A DNA stretch of 64,000 nt, from assembly GCA_001414485.1 (NCBI GenBank), contig LLEY01000088.1:1-64000 (forward strand), read 5' to 3'. The DNA is from Calycina herbarum. Its lineage: Eukaryota > Ascomycota > Leotiomycetes > Helotiales > Pezizellaceae. Made by a program: the position numbers and the translations under genes. Positions 56,331-64,000 of the stretch are shown here, one piece after another (the stretch's first letter is position 1; every line of letters starts with the position of its first letter). Below the pieces are notes generated by a model that worked only from the letters and a program-made list of their open reading frames with translations, made no database searches and had not been told where the DNA came from.

Positions 56331-56939
56331 TTTCCTACTCTGTCAGGTTGCTTTGGGAGGAGGTTGATTAAGACTCTGGAAATGACAATACTGACTCCGA
56401 CACAGAATATACCTTATAGCAATGTCATTCATAAGCTTGAGGCATCTTCCTGAGTCTCCGTGTCAGACAGTCCAATGGACAAATTACTTTCCTCATTTGT
56501 AGAATGTCATGCTGGATTTGAACATGACCAAGGGAGTAGAGAAGGAAACTTAGCTTATGTTGACGTAGCGAAAGAAAATGGATACTGGTCATGAAATTTC
56601 CAATGTGAGATGAACAGACATAATGAACAAAATCATAACATTTCTTTAACCTCCTTAAACTCCACGCGGACTCGAAATCGAGGATCCCACGTCCCCACAT
56701 GCCGACGCCAGGAAAGCATCCCAGAACAAACAAATGGCCATGCACGCCCTTGATATCCCCCCCCCCCCCCCCTATCTTGCGTGCGCTATTAAAGAATAAT
56801 CATACATGGGACTCTTGTTGAAGACTGCGAGCCATTACCATCAAGCAATACACTTCCCTGGAACTCCAAAGATGCAAAGAGAAGATCAAAAGTCTAAGCA
56901 TCCCGAAATACACAGCACACGATACCCCCCATTGCCTAT
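56331..56939. other. Intergenic with a C16 homopolymer
   Basis: No gene is supported. A run of 16 C lies at 56757-56772. The right part is the 3' flank of the SET-domain gene. Confidence 0.45.
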
Positions 56940-59444
56940 CTATTCCTCGTCGTCATCCTCGTCGTCATCGTCATCCTCGTCCGCGTCCTCGCCATCATCG
57001 CTAGCACTGACAACTCGAATGGATTTGCTGGCATTTCGAGATGGTGAGCCCTGGTCGGCAATATATGCACCTCTGGCAAGGCTCTTCTTCACCGATCGCT
57101 TTCCAACGGAAGACATCTTTTCAGGTGTACCTAGGTTGCTCTCGCTCTCGGTAGCGGTAGCGACCACTGTTAGGCCTGAGTTCCATGAAGAACCTTTGGC
57201 TTTACCATAAGTTCTCAGAGAGCTCGTCTTCATGGTCTTCTTGGTTGCTGGGGATTGTGGGCGACTGACAGCTTGGCGAGCATTGAGGATTTGGGTGGAG
57301 GCCCTTCGTCTGACAGCTTTCACGGCGCCTTTGACTGCCATCATACTTGCCGAAGATGCAGATCGTTTGAGTCCTTTGTGAGCCTTGATGATTCTCTTCT
57401 TTGGGCTTCGAGTATCCTCGGTATCTTCTCCATCAGCACCCAAGATCTCTTTAAGCTTACGCTTACCGGCTTTGACACCGGCCTTGAAAGCATCTTTGAT
57501 GGTCTCCTTGACAGGTTTCGGGTCCTTTGGCTTAGGTCCAAGTACACCACGGCAATTTTCGCTGCCACATCTGCATTCTTGGACATTTTTGGCGGAAAAT
57601 GGATCGAAGTTGTAGTCGTAAGTCAATTCATCTCCAGTCATGATGGGATTGTCTCCTGCAAATAGAGCCATTCGGGGCTTGCCTGCAACGAGCCATTTGA
57701 CCATTTTGCAATTTGGCTTGCAGGAATGATTGATGAATCGAGCAATGCTGCCTTTGGTGCCATCAAGAATCATGTTTTGGTCGAAAGACATGAGATAGTA
57801 ACACTTGAGAATTGAATTAGTTTGTACTCTTGCAATCAATAAGCATGTGACATACCTCGTTGTTTTTATAATCCTCATTCATACGTCTGTCGCATTCTTC
57901 CTCTGTGATAATCTCCCCGGTGTACTCAACAATGATTTGGTTAGCATCAAAACAGCGATTGCTCCTCACACCATAACCTCGATCAGCAGTTTTGAGAACC
58001 TCGACTCCGACTCTGTACTTTCCACCAGCCTTGCGGCGTTCTGAAAGTTCGGCAAAGGCACGATTACCGCAGTAGTTGCGACCAACCTTGCAATTGGTTT
58101 CATCACACTCGTAAAACATGAGGCGGTTTTGGCAACGTTCATCACACCCATGCTCTCTTGTGCAGACACATTTTGACGAGAAGCTGTCAAACTTTTCAGT
58201 TTTCTTCCATGAAGCAGAAGCGTTACCAATGAAGCGATCTTGAAGATTGAGTTAGTTATGATTAAATTGGCGTGTAAATGTTGGGACTTACTGCTAGATG
58301 TCTTGCGCCATTCGTCTGGTTTTGGTTGCCCTGGTGGCAGTGGGGAGCAGATATCAAATGGTAGCTTGAAATCTCTACCAAGCTCTACCAGTCGTTCTCC
58401 GTGAAACAATGGCATTGGCAGAATTGATCTGGGCTTTTCTTCCGGGGTGTCCGCATTTGAGCTATAAGGCGACTTGTAGACTTTGGGAGGGACCTTAGCA
58501 GGAGCCAACTGACCTGCGTATAATCCTTTGGGAAGCCAGGTTTTATCTCTCTTGCCTACAATCGTCTTCGGTTCCGGTGGTGCAGGCTCCTCTACTTTGG
58601 CAGCTGGTTGCTTTACAGCGGCAACTTCCGCGGCCTTCTTCTTCTTGTTTGGTCGCTCTTCTGTAACCAATTTGCCGTTGCTCCAAACCTCGTGAATCAC
58701 TGGCTTGGTCTCTATCTTTGCGAATTCGGGAGTGTCTTGTAATTTCCTAAGCTCACGGGGGACCTTTGCGAGGTTTGAGAAGCTATCGTCCAACGTTTGC
58801 CGACTGCGCTTCCCCAACACACTGATTTTTTTGACCACCTTGTCGCTTGTAGAGAGCATCGATTTGCGCCGACTGATGAATGGCTTCACGGGGATCTTTT
58901 TCGCGTCTCCGGCCAGACCAATCTGGCTCTTGGACCTAGAGAGCTTCGCGACAGACCAATCAGGGTTGAAGGCCTCGTCGGCAGCCTGTATGAGTTGGTC
59001 TGCCTCTACCAATGTGTCGCCAGAGATAGTTCGTCGGCGCGGCTTGGGCGGGAGAGGAGTGCCATCTGGATTCTTGAGATATTTCCTGGGTGCATGAATA
59101 GCTGTGCCGCTCAAGACCTTTACGTTGTATGTGCCGACACTGGCGCGAGCGCGACGACTGCGACCGGAGGGTTCGACGTGAGGATCTGGTGTCGCTGATG
59201 CTGGAGAGGGCGCAACGGCTGCTGCTGTCGTTTCGAGCTTGAGGGAGGTAGAGGAGATGCTCGCTCCATCGCCAATGCTGGTGGGAGGTGTCGAGGACGA
59301 GGAGGATGATTGCGGGTCGGAAGCGACATCGACGTCGACGGTGAGAGTGCTAACGATGGAGGCTGCTGGAGACGCACGCGTCTCAGCAGGAGGAGTAGGC
59401 TCTAAAGGAGTCGCAGGCACTCTTTCCAGAAGTGCAGAAAACAT
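56940..59444 (-). CDS. ash1: Ash1-like histone H3K36 methyltransferase
   Basis: Exons 59444-58292, 58238-57856 and 57803-56940 encode 799 residues, joined by introns of 53 and 52 nt. The first 380 residues are low-complexity and basic with no domain recognised. Exon 2 holds an AWS domain (CVCTREHGCDERCQNRLMFY, CNVGRNYCGN-like) and the start of SET (YGVRSNRCFDANQIIVEYTG). Exon 3 continues SET with FINHSCKPNC and DELTYDYNFDPF, then the post-SET cysteines CRCGSENCRG. A lysine/serine-rich tail ends in a run of Asp/Glu. There is no WW or SRI domain, which argues for Ash1 rather than Set2. In Neurospora and Fusarium, Ash1 marks poorly transcribed, often AT-rich or accessory, chromatin. The gene is intact. 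Confidence 0.85.
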
Positions 59445-62400
59445 GGTGTTGTGGTGGAAGGCAAAGGTCGCGTTGTGATGTTGTGAGGAAACGCGAGAGA
59501 CCGAAGGTTGACACCCAAGGTTGACCACGGCGGTTTGCTTTCTTGAAAGAGTTAGCTCCAACGCAGCGGAGACCGTAGTGGAGCTGACAAGCTTGAGGGT
59601 CGTCAGAAGAAGCAGGATGGAGGGTCCGGCGAGCAGCTCCTCGTCCTCTGTCTCTTAGACAACAACTCGCAATGGAGTGGAGGGTCAATTGAGAGGTGTT
59701 TGTTGCGCTGTTGGTGAGGTTGTTGTGTTGCGGGGGGACGGAGGATGTTAGTTGAAAGAGGCTGGGGCGCTGCTGGTCCAGGAACATTTCATAATCGGCC
59801 ACCTGCACACATACTACCAATCAAAAACCACCAATTTCAGATTACGTGCCTTCAGGAATCTAGAGTTCTCACTGGAGCAACAGGTCATGAGTTTATGCAG
59901 AAGCCCAATTATTGAATTAACACATAATAAAGAAATCCGCCTCTTGTTGCCCCTTGTTTCGTTAATGCCAAAACCGGATCGTTGTAGACCTAGGACAAAT
60001 ATAGCTCTCCTCCTGATATAATCTGGACATGTGGCCTTGGATCTGCGAAGGCGGAGTTGTGAGGAGGCAATTCCTCGCTTCCCTAGTCCTGCAAGAAGAT
60101 CTAACCTGTTCTGCAAAACACTGGCTCTTTAAGGCGGAAAGTGCACTCTACTTCAAAGGGTCTATGGCAATAACTCCTGAGGCATTGGCAACATGCAGAG
60201 GAGTAAGAGGAACCCAGCTTTCATATACACATATTGCTTTGCGCCGAAGTGGACACCCGATTCTGTACGCACAGGTGAAGACACTGACGACACTTCGTGA
60301 GAATTGAAGCTGGGTGGATGGACTTCACCTACAAATCCGAAATTTGAATAGCACCTGTAATTTCACACCTTTGGGTACGAAGGCGCGTGGCACATCTCAT
60401 ATCTCCTTTCAGGAGGTGGGAATTTCAGATCATTAGTAAGGTTTGAAGGTTTCATGCCACTCCTGAAGGTTCGGAACTCGTACCCTGTCTGGAGTCAAAC
60501 TGCGACACTTCAAAGAAGCAGCACAAAAATAGCGACTGAACTTCTTCATAAATACACTAAAGCTTATCCAACACAATCAGGGGGGTAGTGTATCTTTATC
60601 AAGTTAGATATCTCGTTTCTTTCCTGAAAGTTGTCCCTTTGGTCAACTCTGCGACAAGAGCCCCGCCACCCATGGCGCAACTCAAAAAGTGACAGAATTG
60701 AACACTGGCCTCAACAATCCTTTGATGTTCTTTGATGAAGTTGAATATATAATTATGTCTCCCAATTTTCGAAGCGACTACAATTTCTACCCCCATTCTT
60801 CTATTTTTGCATTAGCGTGACACCTACTCCAACCCTCCTGCAGCAAGCCTCCCCATTCGAATTTGTTACGAGATTGTGAAAGATTCATTGTAATGAGAAT
60901 CATTTTGAACATACATAGTTAAGAACCAGCCCGGCTTGCCATTGTAATAGTAGACTAAGAGCAGAGGCAGACTTACATAACAAAGTGAAATAATAGGGGA
61001 CAAGCCGGGTGAATCCGGATAATGTGCCAGACTTACGACGACTTTAGACACCTGTGATTAAACGTAGTAGGAGCATGTTCCTACAATTGGTTTTTATCCA
61101 TTCAGGTACACTGTGCCTAATAGTCATTAACTCACCTTCTACAGAAGACTTGATCATCGTTCTATGCACCACCATGAAAGGGAAACCTTAGAACAATTGC
61201 CCAGTTCCCAGAAGGCAAGGTAAAGTCTTTAAGCCAGCAAGCAACAGACAGTCAAGAAAAGGGTGACAGTGATTTTGGTTGATAGCCACGGTAACGGAAG
61301 AGTCTTCAGAAATGATGCCGGAATCTCATACATAGAGGTAATTCTCAACAACAAAACCTCAGCCTGCCTCTCACGAGGAAAATTGGAGGTTACATAGTGG
61401 AATGTTGGGGTCATCAATTCTGCTCTTCAAAGGATTGAGAGCTCTCTTGGTAAGGAAAAGCAATTCCTCTTGGAATTTCGCATAATTGATTTCATTGGTT
61501 TGAGGTACGTAGGTAAGAGCCCTGGTCATTATTCTACGGACAGCTGGGTAAAGCAATATTCTTCCTAAAGGCCTCGAACAACCAAATCAATTATGCGAAT
61601 GATTTGAAATAGTTAAATTTCGTTGCTTTCCGATATTCTAAGTCGTTAAAATCAATAAAGGTATTATTATAGCAATTCTAGGTGTGCGCGGAACGATGAT
61701 CGAGACTCTTACCTAGGTACTACCTGGAGCGACGATAGAAATTGTTCCTGTAGATGGCTCTTCTCTTTGTTTTTTTGTCGCGAGGTAATTGCAATCTTCT
61801 CACTAGATTTCGTCAAATCCACGAGATGCAGGAGGCGGGGTTTTGGCTTCCATTTAAATGCGCAAGATATCTTTGCATGTCGTAACCTTTCATTGACACT
61901 TCATACTCATTTGCTATTTTTTTTTAATTCATTTGTAGTTTCCATCGCCGCCGCGGAAGAGTCCCGAGACGCATTTTGGCTGATAAATTACAGGGCACGA
62001 AGCATGTCCAGGAAGCAACCCCACGGATGGACAATAATTCTGCCCTCAATTATTCAAGAATCCCGAGTTCCATGATCGCAATGATGTTCGATATCAATTC
62101 CTAAGAGAAAGAGTGACAGAACTGAAAGACCGGTCCACGGAGACATTACTCTGCGATCACTAATTTCTCATTCCTTGAGCTTATCTCGAAAAATTATCGT
62201 GGTGAAATGGTGACAGCCTCGGCCGACTCTAGAAGGCATCCTAAGGCTTGGCCAACCCTGAGTGGGTGGTTTTGAATAGGACGGCGAAGGGGATGGTGCC
62301 GACGGTGTAGGTATCATCGTAGATTCCCGCATTGGGGATCACAGTGTCGAGGTGAGTGAGTGATTTGGGATGATCTCGATAGCCTGGACAGAACGAATAT

Positions 62401-63412
62401 TACCCTAGAGCTTTCAGGACATTTAACGAACAATTTTTCTCATTCTCCTAGAGCTTCTCGAACAATATTTTCAATTATCCTAGTTCGTTTCGCACAATGG
62501 TTGTAAACGTAGGTGTTCGCAGAATCATGCCTACTTCTCTTACGTCAGACAGCAAGTAATTTTTGCGTGTTTTCAAATCTCACTCCTATCTCTATTCCAA
62601 AAGTTATGATTGTCTATGTACTTGGCATTTGTATGATTTAGGAAGAAATCATCTAGAAAGGAACATTTTCTCTTCGTAGGTCTATTCAACAGCAGCGTAT
62701 TAAATGAGTAGAGTAGAGCAGTACAGGTCGATTCAGACCGACGGCCGAGTAACTTAGGCCTAATATCGGGTTATAGTTATAAAGTCGGTAATTATAGAAA
62801 CTTTCTAAGGTTATATCTATTTAAAAGAGAAAGAGAGAGAGGGAGGAAGAGTTATTAGTTTCTTACCTAATTTTCAAGTATATCTTTTTTTTTACTACTT
62901 AAAGTAGAACTTTTTAGCTTATATTAATATATTACTACTATATATATACTACTCGAGTAGTAAAGAGTAGCTACTCTTCTCTACTTATTCTACTTAGAAA
63001 ACATAGTTTTATAAAAGACCTTTAGACGAGAAGCTATTACTCTTAACCTAGTTTTACTTATAACAAATTTCAAGAAACTAGGTTCTCTTAAATCTACTTG
63101 AAAAATAAAATTTCATAATAGAATATTAGATGAGAAACTGTACTTTTACTTTCTTCTTTCCTATAATTTTTTTAGTAGACACCCATCCTTCAGACCATTT
63201 TCTCGAATTTAACCGAAGTACTGCTACATTTGTAAGTATAAAACCACCTAAATTTAGACTTTTACTTACTATCCACCGCCTCCAGCAGGACAATCTCAAC
63301 GCCCTTGGCTCCAGCCGCGTTCCGCAAGTTCTTTGGTGGAGTATCTGCAACAATATGAGTAAAAATACAATGGAAAAGCAGTAAAGTGTTAGATATCTTA
63401 CCATTTGGACAA
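59445..63412. other. Long gene-free region
   Basis: The first 300 bp are the CT-rich leader/promoter of the SET gene. I find no supported gene in the next 3.6 kb. From about 62693 to 63000 there is a transposon-like stretch (listed separately). Confidence 0.45.
62693..63000. mobile_element. hAT-like element fragment with GAGTA repeats
   Basis: A left-end-like sequence CAGCGTATTAAATGAGTAGA followed by GTAGAGCAGTAC starts at 62693 and resembles the termini of the elements at 13690 and 46689. It is followed by a GC-rich block (GACCGACGGCCGAG) and then an AT-rich body with ACTACTCGAGTAGT-type palindromes. No right terminus or target duplication (left flank TTCAACAG) is found, so the right limit is approximate. 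Confidence 0.4.
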
Positions 63413-63709
63413 TTATTTGTAGAACTTCTCGATCTCCTCCAATCCTTCCTCGTAGTTGAGTTCCTCAAAAGCTGGCTTTCCAACACCAGGGAGCGACCAA
63501 ACAGCATACTCTGCTTCTGCGCAAAGTTTGACCAAAAGGTCCTTCCTCTTGGCCTCTAGGACCGCATCTTCCGCCTTCTCGGCAATTTCAGCCAAGCAGT
63601 TCTCGAGATCTTGGGCAGCCTTGGCTACCGCGTCTGGTATCTCCTGATTGGAGTGGAGGAGCTGGTTGATGAGGGTATTGGCGAGATCAATATGTCCTTG
63701 TGCGGCCAT
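63413..63709 (-). CDS. Small helical protein of unknown function
   Basis: ATG 63709 begins MAAQGHIDLANTLINQLLHS, giving 98 residues ending EEGLEEIEKFYK. The frame is open upstream, but this ATG fits best because upstream codons encode unremarkable sequence. The protein is almost wholly helical and acidic, with segments such as DAVAKAAQDLENCLAEIAEK. There is no signal peptide, membrane span or known motif. It may be a conserved small cytosolic protein. Confidence 0.55.
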   Translation of the reverse strand: MAAQGHIDLANTLINQLLHSNQEIPDAVAKAAQDLENCLAEIAEKAEDAVLEAKRKDLLVKLCAEAEYAVWSLPGVGKPAFEELNYEEGLEEIEKFYK

Positions 63710-64000
63710 TTTGGTAGGTGAAATGGCTTGATCTGGGAAGCGAGAGGGTGGTAGGTGATTGTTTGGATTTTTGGTGTGAAGAAGTGTCAAAATTGGTATG
63801 CAGAAATTGGTTGAAAGTTGTTTGAGGACGCTGTTCTTTCTTTTTCAAAGTCAGAAGCCAACAAGGTAATGGTAGATCGAAAGTCGGCTAGACTTTCCAC
63901 AAATCTTAGGTGTCGTCGTTACGCGAGAGTAAACAGAAAATTACTTCTTACATGCTTCTTTGTACCTTTCAGCATCTGTAGAAGTGTAAACTGAGAACTT
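63710..64000. other. Upstream flank of the small helical gene
   Basis: No feature recognised up to the window edge. Confidence 0.4.

Noticed and set aside
61371..61556. Helical-looking minus-strand frame (MTRALTYVPQTNEINYAKFQ)
   Set aside because: Too short, no clear start or splice partners; could be a relic but cannot be supported.
1..64000. tRNA, rRNA or snoRNA genes
   Set aside because: I looked for B-box-like GGTTCGA motifs and C/D boxes by eye and found no candidate with matching partner motifs. A tRNAscan-SE or Infernal run would be decisive.

Overview
The window is nuclear DNA of a filamentous ascomycete. Short GT-AG introns of about 42-100 nt (several with CTAAC-type branch points), a Zn2Cys6 regulator, an Ash1-type SET protein, fungal APH-like kinases, and AT-rich islands of stop-riddled transposons that look RIP-mutated (repeat-induced point mutation, C:G to T:A) all fit. 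The protein families resemble those of Leotiomycetes (Helotiales), but that placement is recognition, not a computed phylogeny.

Housekeeping genes form intact, spliced islands: the 3' end of REV3 (1-341), a divergent ribosomal pair eL21/uS4 (8.1-10.4 kb), the splicing factor SF3A1 (11-12.7 kb), a 906-aa Zn2Cys6 factor (17-20 kb), an Ash1-like H3K36 methyltransferase (56.9-59.4 kb) and a 98-aa helical protein (63.4-63.7 kb). A small spliced, cysteine-containing, possibly secreted protein lies at 12.8-13.4 kb. Large non-coding stretches (13.4-17, 20-23.5, 24.2-28.2 and 59.5-63.4 kb) separate them.

The most interesting locus is 28.2-34.5 kb. An uninterrupted 1637-aa protein with a CHAT caspase-like protease domain, a STAND/NLR-type P-loop NTPase and a long helical C-terminus is transcribed head-to-head with a 313-aa protein whose core resembles a gasdermin N-terminal fold and which ends in a very acidic tail. 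This looks like a fungal protease-NLR plus gasdermin cell-death module, as known from fungal allorecognition, here in a CHAT version. The gasdermin call rests on visual pattern matching.

Around it lies an accessory landscape. Five APH/choline-kinase-like phosphotransferases (1.1, 4.3, 39.3, 52.2 and 53.9 kb) are present, but only the one at 39.3-40.8 kb is intact. There are also a broken Myb-like gene (35.3-37.6 kb), an SRPK-like kinase with a GC-AG intron (47.7-49 kb), a broken coiled-coil protein (49.5-50.7 kb) and a membrane-protein pseudogene (54.6-56.3 kb).

Mobile elements include two non-autonomous hAT elements with 8-bp target duplications (13690-14270 and 45905-46689) and two related fragments; a degenerate 1.86-kb Fot1/pogo element with TIRs and TA duplication (41287-43148); a candidate solo LTR (43599-43892); and a TA-flanked MITE (54952-55921) that carries a 5'-truncated LINE flanked by a perfect 15-bp duplication. 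The sequence between 38.9-39.3 kb and 41.1-46.7 kb is mostly a RIP-like AT-rich island.
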